Counted from the stretch's first letter, positions 1-8,241 are shown. The stretch is DNA of 15,242 nucleotides from an uncultured Bacteroidales bacterium (GCA_949123685.1 CASBHZ010000073.1:1-15242), one strand, 5' to 3'. The notes: generated from the sequence alone by a model not told the origin. Program-made: numbers and translations.

Positions 1-2
1 GC

Positions 3-36
3 GTGACTGGAGTTCAGACGTGTGCTCTGCCGATCT
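3..36 (+). other. Illumina adapter contamination at contig end
   Basis: Positions 3–36 match the 34-base Illumina TruSeq read-2 adapter (starting GTGACTGGAGTTCAGACG) at 33 of 34 bases; the only difference is G instead of T at position 29. Bases 1–2 could be the end of an index. This is library sequence, not genome, so real genomic sequence begins at about 37. The match is read from memory of the adapter sequence, but the length and near-identity leave little doubt. Confidence 0.95.
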
Positions 37-108
37 AAACAAGCCGGGACGGCCAGTGATTGATAATATTTCTTTAAGCATATGTCTATTAAATTCTAAA
101 TTTACTTT

Positions 109-705
109 TTAATTAAAGCCGAGGTCTTCAATCTGAGCTAACAGAGACGACACCTCTTCATTCTTAATCCTCCTGACTTTCATTTCCGGCAAACTGTCAA
201 ATTCAAACCGCTGTGACTCGATTCTCTGCATCAGGTTCTCTTCCGATATGCCCCCTCGCGACACGGCACGCATTATACGCAATTGTTCGGGAGCAACTAC
301 AAGCAATATCATATCGCACATAGTGTCAAGATGGGAAGAAACCATTATTGCAGATTCCACGAAACACACGCTTCCGGTCTGCCTTCTCCTCCAAATCTCA
401 ATGTCCCGCCTCACTTCTGAATGAACCAAAGCATTAAGCCACAAACGATCTTCATCGCAGCCAAAAATTTTTGAAGCAATGAGCTCCCGGTTAAGTCCTC
501 CTTCATCGAAAATACATTCCTTCCCGAAACGGGTTTTCAACGCATTCAATATAAGCTTCGACTCCTCCATCAGCAAGCGTGCGCGGGAATCACAATCATA
601 TACAGGATAACCCTTGAGCCTCAGTATTCGCGAAACCACACTCTTTCCGGCTCCTATCCCTCCCGTGATTCCAACAAGCAAACATTCATGCTCTGCCATA
701 AACAA
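109..705 (-). CDS. coaE: Dephospho-CoA kinase
   Basis: Catalyses the last step of coenzyme A synthesis in the cytoplasm, phosphorylating the 3'-hydroxyl of the ribose of dephospho-CoA with ATP. The 198-residue protein has the expected length. A Walker A motif, GITGGIGAGKS, lies at residues 12–22. It is followed by the CoA-kinase segment YDCDSRAR (36–43) and a LID-like stretch, RGGISEENLMQRIESQ (150–165). A methionine at residue 3 (MAEHECLLVGITGG) is an equally plausible start; the two ATG codons are six bases apart. The gene starts 5 bp after the ybbR stop and is the last visible member of a nusB–yajC–ybbR–coaE operon. Only about 70 bp of genomic sequence remains downstream, with no terminator visible. 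CoaBC, which acts earlier in the same pathway, is encoded in the neighbouring operon. Confidence 0.96.
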   Translation of the reverse strand: MFMAEHECLLVGITGGIGAGKSVVSRILRLKGYPVYDCDSRARLLMEESKLILNALKTRFGKECIFDEGGLNRELIASKIFGCDEDRLWLNALVHSEVRRDIEIWRRRQTGSVCFVESAIMVSSHLDTMCDMILLVVAPEQLRIMRAVSRGGISEENLMQRIESQRFEFDSLPEMKVRRIKNEEVSSLLAQIEDLGFN

Positions 706-710
706 CCGTT

Positions 711-1685
711 TTATTGTTTCACGAGAGTATATTCCACCGAATCCACAAACACCTGGGGACTCTCTACATAATCGGCATAGCTATGAATGCTCACAGGAAG
801 CCGGTCACCGGAATATTTATAAATATCCCTGTAATCCACCGAGACATCAACAGGAACCAGATCACTGCTGAATAAGCTCATCGGTACATAATAAGCTACC
901 TGGACCCTATTGGGGAACAGCAGGAGACTCTCACCTTCCGGCACATTGACAGCCGATACACTTGCCATTGATTCCTTTTTAACCAAAGGCTCCACAGGAA
1001 TCCTAACTTTAACCACAGAAGGCACGATCTTAACCATCGGAATAGGTCGCAGCTGAACCTCTACTTCCGTAGTCTCTGAAAGGTTGCGACGCACTATCGG
1101 CTGGGTATATACCCTCGTTATCGTATCTATATCTTCAGAATAGGAATATATCAGTGCTGACCGAAGCAAAGGTTTTGAAGCTCCGCTGATAACCATACCT
1201 GAAGCTGCCGACACGTCTGAGATAACAACGATAGGCACACGCCTCCCTTTTTCTGTTGTGTAATGCAACCGTAGAGAATCAAGCGACAGTTCGGTAATCT
1301 GTGCTGAATTTCCGAACGCGCTCTTCAGCGCAGATGTAATATCTGCTTTAGTGACCCTGAAAATACCGTCGTCTGCATAATTACGGAAATTCAGACTCAC
1401 TTGCGGATCCGCGAGTGTCCCGCTACGAAGTATATTCGTCCCTTTGTCCCTTATCATGACATGGAATGATGCCGGAGGGTCGTTGATGAATGTTACCGAA
1501 TCGGGAACATTCTCTATTCGGAGGTCTACATCGAATGTCTTGCTGACATTATCGTTAAGCGACATTACCAGCCAAAAGAAAGCTGCCACTACAACAAAAG
1601 CAAGAAAGAGCACGAAATCATGAAACCCCGTTGAGGCTCTCATTCCGCGCCATTTCTCTTTTGCCTTTTCGAGTTTAGCCCCCAT
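711..1685 (-). CDS. YbbR-like (CdaR-type) domain protein, membrane-anchored
   Basis: The 324-residue protein has a basic N-terminus (residues 1–20), one transmembrane segment at about 22–42 (FVLFLAFVVVAAFFWLVM) and then a long extracytoplasmic beta-rich region. In Bacteroidetes, proteins with this layout directly upstream of coaE carry YbbR repeats. In Firmicutes the YbbR protein CdaR regulates the diadenylate cyclase CdaA. No cyclase gene is visible here, so that role cannot be transferred. The YbbR repeats are too divergent to delimit by eye; segments such as DVDLRIENVPDSVTF (52–66) and VPVDVSVDYRDIYKYSG near the C-terminus are the kind of strand pairs expected. It follows yajC by 12 bp and precedes coaE by 5 bp, so it is almost certainly co-transcribed. 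Family assignment is fairly sure; function is unknown. Confidence 0.85.
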   Translation of the reverse strand: MGAKLEKAKEKWRGMRASTGFHDFVLFLAFVVVAAFFWLVMSLNDNVSKTFDVDLRIENVPDSVTFINDPPASFHVMIRDKGTNILRSGTLADPQVSLNFRNYADDGIFRVTKADITSALKSAFGNSAQITELSLDSLRLHYTTEKGRRVPIVVISDVSAASGMVISGASKPLLRSALIYSYSEDIDTITRVYTQPIVRRNLSETTEVEVQLRPIPMVKIVPSVVKVRIPVEPLVKKESMASVSAVNVPEGESLLLFPNRVQVAYYVPMSLFSSDLVPVDVSVDYRDIYKYSGDRLPVSIHSYADYVESPQVFVDSVEYTLVKQ

Positions 1686-1697
1686 GCCAAGGAACTA

Positions 1698-2021
1698 TTA
1701 TTTATTTGCCTTGGGCTGCTCTTCGATAAGGGGATATACGGACCCGCGGTCTACTTTCAGGCTCATACCTGGAGCAACCTCAATAAGGATTGTAGTATCC
1801 CTGATCTCTTTGATCCTGCCATGTATTCCACCGGCGGTAACAACTTTATCACCATTCTGCATGGCTTCACGTTGTTTCTTAAGATCTTTTTGTTTTTTCT
1901 GCTGAGGGCGAATCATAAAGAAGTAGAAGATCACGATCATCAGTACAATCATGATGATGCCGCTCATGCCACCGCCTGCCGAACCGGCGGCTGCGTCAAG
2001 TAGAATTGAATTTAGATTCAT
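1698..2021 (-). CDS. yajC: Preprotein translocase subunit YajC
   Basis: Small inner-membrane protein associated with the SecDF–YajC accessory complex of the Sec translocase. The 107-residue length is typical. A Gly/Ala-rich N-terminus leads into one transmembrane helix at about 20–37. It is followed by the family hallmark FFMIRPQQKKQK (34–45) and a cytoplasmic domain with NGDKVVTAGGIHGRI (56–70), the conserved core of YajC. It lies 22 bp after nusB and 12 bp before the YbbR gene. This nusB–yajC–ybbR–coaE order is familiar from Bacteroidetes genomes. No secD or secF is in the window. Confidence 0.96.
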   Translation of the reverse strand: MNLNSILLDAAAGSAGGGMSGIIMIVLMIVIFYFFMIRPQQKKQKDLKKQREAMQNGDKVVTAGGIHGRIKEIRDTTILIEVAPGMSLKVDRGSVYPLIEEQPKANK

Positions 2022-2043
2022 ATTTATTAACTAATTTTTGTGT

Positions 2044-3447
2044 TTATTTCTTAAGTAAAATACCTTCTTTCTGGAGATGCGATATGATTTTTCCCAATAT
2101 ACCGTTCACGAATCCACCACTCTTTGACGAACTATACGCCTTCGCAATCTCTATATACTCGTTAAGCGTTACATTGAGCGGTATTTTCGGGAAATTGAAC
2201 ATCTCGGCAAGTGCTGTCTCTATAACAACAACATCCATAAATGCGAGTCGTTCACTCTCCCAAAGAGTCCGGTCGATAGCCTCATCAATATATCCTCGGT
2301 ATATATCCTTGTTTTTAAGAACGCTCTTTACCAGTTCATCGCCGAAACGGGCATCTTCTTCATCCTTATATTTGTCAAGCACGGCTCCGTTGCCGGCTCC
2401 TTCCTCTATCTTACGGAAACTTTTTAGTACGAATGTACCGATCGTATCAATGTCGTCATTCCAGAATACAGACTTGTCTTCGAGAGTTTCAAGGAAATGC
2501 TGGTTATTGAAAACGATGCGGCGAATTATGTTGCGCCATAATTCACAATCCTCCTTTAGCGACTCAACCGGATTTGCCATGTATTCCTGATAAATATCGG
2601 ATTCTACTATGGCACGCAGAAGATTATCCATCATGACGCGGTCTTCGCGCTCCCAAGATATTTTCTCTTTCTCTATATAATTCCTTATTGGCTCGCACTC
2701 CCGGATTGCACGCACCATCGAATTTTCTACAAACTTAAGGTTAGGATTCAGATCTTCCTTAGTAACCAATAGTTTATGGCGCCTCTCATCAAGTTTACGC
2801 TCCTGCATGTCCGCAAGCTCCACAGGCAGCCATAACAGGCGGAAATATAATTCGCGGGCTTTGTCAAGACTTAAATGAAGTGCGGAGATCGCTTCCGCAC
2901 CACCATCCTGGGAAGCCATGAAATTAGAGAAAGTCTCATTCAGAAATTCCCGGGTTCTATCCACAGCCCTTAGTGTAAAATTCTCTCTGCGACTAATAAT
3001 CTTATTAATCTCAACGTCCGGAAAAATAATAAGGTTATATATATCGTTCCAGATCGTACTGTCCATTCCTAACTTATTATCTTTCCTGTCTTTAAGGTAA
3101 TTCTTATAGACAGCAGACTCTTTAACCTTCTCAGCAATGGATTCTACGACACCTTCAAACGGGAAAGGGGCAACGCGATATTTTGCAAGTTGCGACTTTA
3201 TAGTGTCATCACTTTTCAACCGTTTGATAAACCGTGTCTCCTCCAATGGCTTGTCACCACCGCGTCGGCCAATCGATTCAGCAACCTTAAGCATCAGCAC
3301 CAATGTGTCCAGATACAAAGAATAAGCAAAACGCTTCTCTTTTGTAGGAGACTCGGGAAGAGAGACCAAGGAGAATTGTTTTTCAACAAGCAAGAATGAA
3401 TACAATATCTGTATCACCTTGATTCTAATTAATACACGATTTATCAT
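2044..3447 (-). CDS. nusB: Transcription antitermination factor NusB, extended form
   Basis: NusB binds boxA RNA with ribosomal protein uS10 and helps RNA polymerase read through rRNA operons. The C-terminal ~100 residues (about 367–455) carry the NusB fold, including FGDELVKSVLKNKDIY and IPLNVTLNEYIEIAKAYSS. The N-terminus, MINRVLIRIKVIQILYSF, is the usual Bacteroidetes NusB start. At 467 residues it is clearly longer than the roughly 300 residues I associate with Bacteroides NusB. The surplus looks like a diverged second copy of the N-terminal helical region: residues 110–142 (ESAVYKNYL, then W133 and IIF) parallel residues 282–313 (ESDIYQEYM, then W304 and IVF), about 171 residues apart. 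It is the first gene of its operon, with a promoter about 120 bp upstream. Confidence 0.9.
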   Translation of the reverse strand: MINRVLIRIKVIQILYSFLLVEKQFSLVSLPESPTKEKRFAYSLYLDTLVLMLKVAESIGRRGGDKPLEETRFIKRLKSDDTIKSQLAKYRVAPFPFEGVVESIAEKVKESAVYKNYLKDRKDNKLGMDSTIWNDIYNLIIFPDVEINKIISRRENFTLRAVDRTREFLNETFSNFMASQDGGAEAISALHLSLDKARELYFRLLWLPVELADMQERKLDERRHKLLVTKEDLNPNLKFVENSMVRAIRECEPIRNYIEKEKISWEREDRVMMDNLLRAIVESDIYQEYMANPVESLKEDCELWRNIIRRIVFNNQHFLETLEDKSVFWNDDIDTIGTFVLKSFRKIEEGAGNGAVLDKYKDEEDARFGDELVKSVLKNKDIYRGYIDEAIDRTLWESERLAFMDVVVIETALAEMFNFPKIPLNVTLNEYIEIAKAYSSSKSGGFVNGILGKIISHLQKEGILLKK

Positions 3448-3565
3448 AACTCTTTATGAATAAGTAAATATTACAACCAGTTTTTCTCATAAATAAGCAA
3501 CCCGAATATCTTTAGTTGATAATAAAAGTTACTTACGTTTAAACAAGTTATATGGATTTTCAAGA

Positions 3566-3596
3566 CAAATTTACAACTTTATCCCCAAACTTCAAA
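3566..3596 (-). promoter_or_regulatory. Bacteroidetes-type promoter of the nusB operon
   Basis: Read on the minus strand, a −33 TTTG (3593–3596) is followed by exactly 19 bases and a −7 box TAAATTTG (3566–3573), matching the Bacteroidetes TTTG-N19-TAnnTTTG consensus. Transcription would start near 3560, giving a leader of about 110 nt before nusB. No hairpin terminator is evident between the rlmB stop (3631) and this promoter, so read-through from the upstream operon is possible. Confidence 0.75.
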
Positions 3597-3630
3597 ACTT
3601 CTACCCTAAATAGGCATATGTCATCTTGGA

Positions 3631-4371
3631 TTAGCTGACCGTTCTCTGTCGCAATGCCTCATAAATCATGACTCCGGCAGCCACTGAGACATTAAGGGAT
3701 TCTATCTTGCCTATAATAGGGATAGCAGCCAATTCATCACACGCACGGATCACGCTGTCCGATATACCGGTGTCTTCACTCCCCATCACGATTGCCACAG
3801 GCACAGTATAATCCGCTTTCGAATAATTCGAAGCGCCCTTTTCTGTCGCACCGACAATATGGTAACCGTTATCCTTAAGGAACCGAACAGCTGAGAGTGT
3901 ATCTTTCTCCCGGCATACAGGAACATGAAACAATCCGCCGGCAGATGTCTTGACAGCATCCGGAGTGACCGTGACACTATTGCGTTCGGGTATGACTATG
4001 GCATCGACTCCGGCACATGCTGCAGTCCTGCCTATAGCCCCGAAATTGCGTGTATCTGTAAGTCCGTCAAGCACAACAATCAATGGATTGCGCCCTTCTT
4101 CATAGAATAGGGGCACAAGATTTTCAAGCTTCTGATATTCAACAGGAGAGAGCAATGCTATGACCCCCTGATGATTCTTCATGGTAACGCGATTGAGCTT
4201 TTCCTGAGGCACACGCTGCATCACAATACCATAATCCTTTATCTTTCCAAACAGTTCGCGCGAAAGGTCTCCGCTGAGATCACGCCTAACCAAAACCTTA
4301 TCAATACTGCGCCCTGCCTCGATAGCCTCAATCACAGCCCTTATTCCAAATATATAATCACTTTTTTCCAT
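3631..4371 (-). CDS. rlmB: 23S rRNA (guanosine-2'-O-)-methyltransferase RlmB, TrmH family
   Basis: SPOUT-class S-adenosylmethionine-dependent enzyme; RlmB methylates the 2'-OH of G2251 (E. coli numbering) in the 23S rRNA peptidyl-transferase region. The 246-residue protein has an N-terminal substrate-binding domain opening with YIFGIRAVIEAI (6–17), as in RlmB. The three knot motifs follow: LDGLTDTRNFGAIGRTA (101–117, with the conserved N109), IVMGSEDTGIS (194–204) and IPIIGKIESLNVSVAAG (217–233). It starts 53 bp after the recN stop and probably ends the dnaN operon. Members of the TrmH family can differ in target, but the N-terminal domain and length favour RlmB. Confidence 0.92.
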   Translation of the reverse strand: MEKSDYIFGIRAVIEAIEAGRSIDKVLVRRDLSGDLSRELFGKIKDYGIVMQRVPQEKLNRVTMKNHQGVIALLSPVEYQKLENLVPLFYEEGRNPLIVVLDGLTDTRNFGAIGRTAACAGVDAIVIPERNSVTVTPDAVKTSAGGLFHVPVCREKDTLSAVRFLKDNGYHIVGATEKGASNYSKADYTVPVAIVMGSEDTGISDSVIRACDELAAIPIIGKIESLNVSVAAGVMIYEALRQRTVS

Positions 4372-4403
4372 TTTCTAAAAAATTCCCCTTCTACCCCTAA
4401 TTA

Positions 4404-4431
4404 TTAATTATTAACCATTAATTATCAACCA
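4404..4431. repeat. Two-copy 14-bp tandem repeat across the recN stop codon
   Basis: TTAATTATTAACCA (4404–4417) is followed immediately by TTAATTATCAACCA (4418–4431), identical at 13 of 14 bases. The one difference (C at 4426) lies inside the TCA at 4425–4427 that is the recN stop codon on the minus strand. The repeat fills much of the recN–rlmB gap. It may be a replication-slippage product; no function is evident. Confidence 0.75.
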
Positions 4432-6110
4432 TTTCCCCTCTCCCCAAGCAACGCCCTCGCGTTGTCCAGAGCCGCCTCCCCGACTTCGCTTCCCGACATC
4501 ATGGCGGCAAGTTCACGCACACGCGACTTTTTATCGAGAGATATAACATGAGTCAAAGTCCTGGTTTCCTCATCTTTCTTATATACCTTGAAATGATGAT
4601 CACCCTTTGCCGCCACCTGCGGAAGATGGGTTATTGCCATCACTTGCATCTCACTGCTCATTTCAACCATCATGTCCCCCATCTTATCGGCAATCTCACC
4701 GGAAACGCCGGTATCAACCTCATCGAATATAACAGTGGGCAGGTTCATACGCCCGGCAAGCAAACCTTTTATGGTAAGCATCAACCGGGACATCTCTCCT
4801 CCGGATGCCATCTTGGCAAGATAACCCAAACTCTGGTTCTTATTGAAGGCACACATAAATTCTATTCTGTCCTGACCGGTGGGACCGACCTTGCCAACTT
4901 CTACATTCACCCTGAAATCAAGGTTTGTCAAGCCCAATGGCCTTGCTGTTTCCGTCAATATTTTAGAAAAATACTCGGCACCCGCCTTTCGCGTCTCAGT
5001 CAACTTTCTCCCAAGCTCCTTGACCTCAGCGGCGATTTTCTTCCCCTCACGCTCGAGCGCAGGCAATTCTTCACCTCCACTCTCAAGCGCTTCAAGCTGA
5101 CTGCCTATCCTCTCCATCATGTCGACAAGTTCATCGGCTGTCTTTACCCTATAATGCTTCACAGCTTCGTAGTAATCATTCATCCGGCGGGAGATCTTCT
5201 CCAATGCGGCAGGATCAGATTCTACAGCGGAAGCTGCATCATCGATGGTTTCGTATATATCCTGAAGTTCAACAATAACATTATCAATGCGGACAGGAAT
5301 GGAAAGTGTATTTTCCTCGGGAGAAATCCCCACCAATGAATAATCCACTTTATCCGCCTCGACCTTGGCTGTTCGCAGGAGATCTATAGCTCCCCGGTCA
5401 TTCTCACCGAGCAGACTCCTGAAAAACTGCAACCTGCCGCGTATCTCGTCAGCATCGCTCAAAAGCTCAAAACGACGCTCAATTTCTTCAAGTTCTCCCC
5501 TTTTAGGGTTCAGAGCCTTCAATCCGTCATATTGAAACTGAAGATACTCCCTGTTTTCTTTAGCCTTGTCAAGTTCTTCCCTCAGTCTCTTCACCCGGTT
5601 GCGTATATCCACGAACTTATGAAACGACACGGCATATCTTTTTCTTAAATCAGCATTGTCAGATACGGCATCAACGATTTCAAGTTGTGCAGAGGAAGTG
5701 GTAAGTCTGGCATTTTCATGTTGGGAATGAATGTCTATCAATCTTCCGGATATTGCGACGAGTGCATTCAACGTTGCGGGGATATCATTAATAAATACCC
5801 TTGATCTGCCATTGGCAGCTATCTCCCTCCGGATAAGTATCTCCGAAGCGTTCCAGTCCAGATCATACTCCCGAAACAACTGTTCCACATCTTCTGACGG
5901 ATTATCAAAAACGGCTTCAACTACCGATTTGGCGCCACCTTCAGATATGACCTTCGAATCGGCACGCGCTCCCATAATTAGGGAAAGGGCGCCAAGCATA
6001 ATCGATTTCCCGGCACCGGTCTCGCCTGTGATTATGGTAAGACCCGGACCGAACTCAAGCTCAAGGCTGTCGATCAGTGCATAATTCCTTATTGTTAGCT
6101 TCCTTAGCAT
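4425..6110 (-). CDS. recN: DNA repair protein RecN
   Basis: SMC-like ATPase that acts in recombinational double-strand break repair. From the ATG at 6110 the protein is 561 residues. It opens with MLRKLTIRNYALIDSLELEF, the canonical RecN start, then Walker A GETGAGKS (29–36), a central coiled-coil region rich in E, R, K and L, the ABC signature ASGGEMS (435–441), Walker B with DEVDTGVSG (463–471) and the ITHLPQVAAKGDHHF segment (493–507). An upstream in-frame ATG at 6227 would add 39 residues reading through the previous gene's 3' end (MSIQRRRLL…), which has no RecN similarity, so I reject it. The chosen start lies 4 bp after the upstream stop, consistent with coupled translation. Confidence 0.95.
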   Translation of the reverse strand: MLRKLTIRNYALIDSLELEFGPGLTIITGETGAGKSIMLGALSLIMGARADSKVISEGGAKSVVEAVFDNPSEDVEQLFREYDLDWNASEILIRREIAANGRSRVFINDIPATLNALVAISGRLIDIHSQHENARLTTSSAQLEIVDAVSDNADLRKRYAVSFHKFVDIRNRVKRLREELDKAKENREYLQFQYDGLKALNPKRGELEEIERRFELLSDADEIRGRLQFFRSLLGENDRGAIDLLRTAKVEADKVDYSLVGISPEENTLSIPVRIDNVIVELQDIYETIDDAASAVESDPAALEKISRRMNDYYEAVKHYRVKTADELVDMMERIGSQLEALESGGEELPALEREGKKIAAEVKELGRKLTETRKAGAEYFSKILTETARPLGLTNLDFRVNVEVGKVGPTGQDRIEFMCAFNKNQSLGYLAKMASGGEMSRLMLTIKGLLAGRMNLPTVIFDEVDTGVSGEIADKMGDMMVEMSSEMQVMAITHLPQVAAKGDHHFKVYKKDEETRTLTHVISLDKKSRVRELAAMMSGSEVGEAALDNARALLGERGNG

Positions 6111-6114
6111 AATT

Positions 6115-7017
6115 CTAATCCTCCCCCTTCTTAATCTTGTCCAGTCGTTCTGATTCCGTCGGATAAATAGGTTGCAAAATGTCATAAGCCGCATCCCTTT
6201 CAGAAGACGGCGCCTTTGAATAGACATTTACCAGCTCATCGAGCTTTGAGTCTCGAAACAATGAAAGAGCTACCGACATCGGGGAATTATCAGCAACAGT
6301 CTTCAACTCTTTCAAAGATTCAGTTATCACTGCCCTCCCTTTGTCAGGACTCGTCACCATTTCGTCAAGACCTTTGCGATGATAATCATAAATAAGATTA
6401 CGTATGCCTGAAGTGTTGGTATCCGTAAAACTGCTGAGGACTGCCGCCCTGTTTTTTGTATCTTCAAAAGTGCGCCAACCTACTTCTCCAATCGACTGTG
6501 CCTGCTGCACCACGCTCTGCGCCCTGTCATAGAAAGGCTGCCCCCCTTTCGGAGAAAAGCTGTCGAAATCGATGGCAAGAAAAAGGTAGGCATAATAATC
6601 AAGAATTGCAGTAAGATTGTTTTCAACCGTATTCTCATTAAAAATAAGCGGATCTCCTTCACGGTATGCAAATTCAACTTTAGTGTCTCTAAAATTGAAA
6701 AGAGTGGTGGTGTAGGTGCTGTTATAGACCGGTCTGGAAAGTTGCAGTTGCAATTCCCCTTTAATCCTGTCATCCGTATATTCCTTGACTGTAAGGAAAA
6801 TACGACATTCTATCTTCTCATTCGGACTGAAAATGGCATTACTGAATTTAGTTTCATTCATATAAGTGGACATTGCTTCCTGCAAAGTTTCAAACACGCT
6901 TTTATTCGTGCCTTCCACTTGCTGCGAATTTACTTCCACGGTGCAATTCAGTTCCTGCGATAAACACGCCGGCATTATTGCAAAAGTCAGAAACAATAAA
7001 ATCAATAACCTGTTCAT
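6115..7017 (-). CDS. DUF4835 family exported protein (PorD-like)
   Basis: The 300-residue protein starts with a signal peptide, MNRLLILLFLTFAIMPACLS, followed by QELNCTVEVNSQQVEGTN. That opening is characteristic of DUF4835 proteins, which sit between coaBC and recN in many Bacteroidetes. Some annotations name this family PorD and connect it with the type IX secretion system; I recall this rather than see it, and no other T9SS gene is in the window. Further family-like segments are ECRIFLTVKEYTDDRIKGEL, LQLSRPVYNSTYTTTLFNF and FREGD/FNENT-type text around residues 110–135. The cysteine at 18 (MPAC) could make it a lipoprotein, but the lipobox is poor and cleavage near LS/QE seems more natural. 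It starts 12 bp after coaBC and ends 4 bp before recN. Confidence 0.85.
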   Translation of the reverse strand: MNRLLILLFLTFAIMPACLSQELNCTVEVNSQQVEGTNKSVFETLQEAMSTYMNETKFSNAIFSPNEKIECRIFLTVKEYTDDRIKGELQLQLSRPVYNSTYTTTLFNFRDTKVEFAYREGDPLIFNENTVENNLTAILDYYAYLFLAIDFDSFSPKGGQPFYDRAQSVVQQAQSIGEVGWRTFEDTKNRAAVLSSFTDTNTSGIRNLIYDYHRKGLDEMVTSPDKGRAVITESLKELKTVADNSPMSVALSLFRDSKLDELVNVYSKAPSSERDAAYDILQPIYPTESERLDKIKKGED

Positions 7018-7029
7018 CCTTCGAAATTT

Positions 7030-8241
7030 CTATATCATATCCGACAATACGGAGTTGATAATATCTGCCGCCACCGCACGCTTGCTTTTCAATGGAAACG
7101 ATTTCTCCTCTCCGGTGCTGCGTAATATCGTGATCTTGTTGGTATCCGTGCCGAAACCGGCACCCTTGTCTTGAAGTGAATTCAACACTACCATGTCAAG
7201 ATTCTTATTACGCAGTTTTCTAAGGGCGTTGTCATGCTCGTTATCGGTTTCAAGAGCGAAACCGATAAACACCTGTCCTTCCCTCTTATCTGCCGCCAAT
7301 GTCGCCGCGATATCAGGATTGCGCACAAGTTTTACTGTCATGTCCTCCATCCTTTCCCGTTTTATCTTGCTATCCGCTTGAAATTCCGGGCGATAATCAG
7401 CCACAGCAGCAGCAAAAATACCTATATCGGCATTTGCAAAGGCATCTTTTGAAGCTTCAAGCATCTGCATAGCGCTCTCCACATTGATGCGGCTTATATT
7501 CGGATGGGATGTAGTTAATGATACGGGACCGCATATCAACGTGACTTCAGCACCTCTTTCAGCACACTCTTCCGCAAGTGCGAATCCCATCTTACCACTC
7601 GAATAGTTACCTATAAAGCGGACTGGATCAAGCTTCTCATACGTCGGACCGGCAGTTATGGCAACCCGTTTCCCTTGCATGTCACTCTGTGAAAGGAAAT
7701 ACTTCTCGATACGTGCGAATATAGCCTCCGGTTCCTCCATTCTACCCTTTCCGATAAGATGGCTTGCAAGCTCTCCCGCCGCCGGTTCGATTATCTCAAC
7801 ACCATATGCCGCAAGGGTCTCAAGATTACGGACAGTTGAAGGATGAGCCATCATATCGAGATCCATTGCCGGAGCAATCATCACATGCTCTTTTGCCGAC
7901 AAATACGTAGTTACAAGCATATTGTCTGCAATTCCGTTTGCCATCTTACCTATGGTCGATGCCGTTGCCGGAGCAATCACCATCAAATCCGCCCACAACC
8001 CAAGATCCACATGGCTATGCCACTCACCGGTATTGGCTGTAAAAAACTCGCTTACTACCGGCTTACCACTCAATGAAGAAAGCGTGACAGGAGTAATAAA
8101 CTCCTTACCTGAGGGAGTGATGACAACCTGCACTTCCGCCCCTGCCTTTATGAGCAGACGAAGAAGGGTCACCGACTTGTAGGCAGCGATGCCGCCGGTG
8201 ATTCCCAAAACTATATGTTTCCCTTTAACTATAGACTCCAC
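7030..8241 (-). CDS. coaBC: Bifunctional phosphopantothenoylcysteine decarboxylase/phosphopantothenate–cysteine ligase
   Basis: Performs two consecutive steps of coenzyme A synthesis: ligation of cysteine to 4'-phosphopantothenate (CoaB) and FMN-dependent decarboxylation of the product (CoaC). At 403 residues it has the usual length. The CoaC half (1–~185) has GITGGIAAYKS (13–23), the catalytic histidine in HVDLGLWAD (H77), IAPATASTIGKMANGIADN (89–107) and the APAMDLDMMAHP segment in place of the PAMNxxMW of E. coli. The substrate-flap region, LASHLIGKGRM (158–168), lacks the cysteine found in E. coli CoaBC. The CoaB half (~190–403) has VAITAGPTYEKLDPVRFIGN, YSSGKMG, AAVADYRP and LVRNPDIAA. 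The gene lies 9 bp after the exonuclease gene and 12 bp before the DUF4835 gene. Confidence 0.96.
   Translation of the reverse strand: MESIVKGKHIVLGITGGIAAYKSVTLLRLLIKAGAEVQVVITPSGKEFITPVTLSSLSGKPVVSEFFTANTGEWHSHVDLGLWADLMVIAPATASTIGKMANGIADNMLVTTYLSAKEHVMIAPAMDLDMMAHPSTVRNLETLAAYGVEIIEPAAGELASHLIGKGRMEEPEAIFARIEKYFLSQSDMQGKRVAITAGPTYEKLDPVRFIGNYSSGKMGFALAEECAERGAEVTLICGPVSLTTSHPNISRINVESAMQMLEASKDAFANADIGIFAAAVADYRPEFQADSKIKRERMEDMTVKLVRNPDIAATLAADKREGQVFIGFALETDNEHDNALRKLRNKNLDMVVLNSLQDKGAGFGTDTNKITILRSTGEEKSFPLKSKRAVAADIINSVLSDMI

Noticed and set aside
48..59. Twelve bases (GACGGCCAGTGA) identical to the M13 forward-primer site of cloning vectors
   Set aside because: The match ends on both sides and is too short to claim vector sequence, although the adjacent adapter makes contamination conceivable.
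2006..2590. 194-codon open frame on the plus strand inside nusB
   Set aside because: Serine-rich antisense shadow of the NusB coding frame.
4548..5339. 263-codon open frame on the plus strand inside recN
   Set aside because: It is antisense to a well-supported gene, is rich in His, Cys and Leu as expected of a shadow frame, and matches no family that I recognise.
6111..6227. N-terminal extension of RecN from the ATG at 6227
   Set aside because: The extra 39 residues overlap the end of the DUF4835 gene and have no RecN character; the internal ATG at 6110 gives the canonical start.
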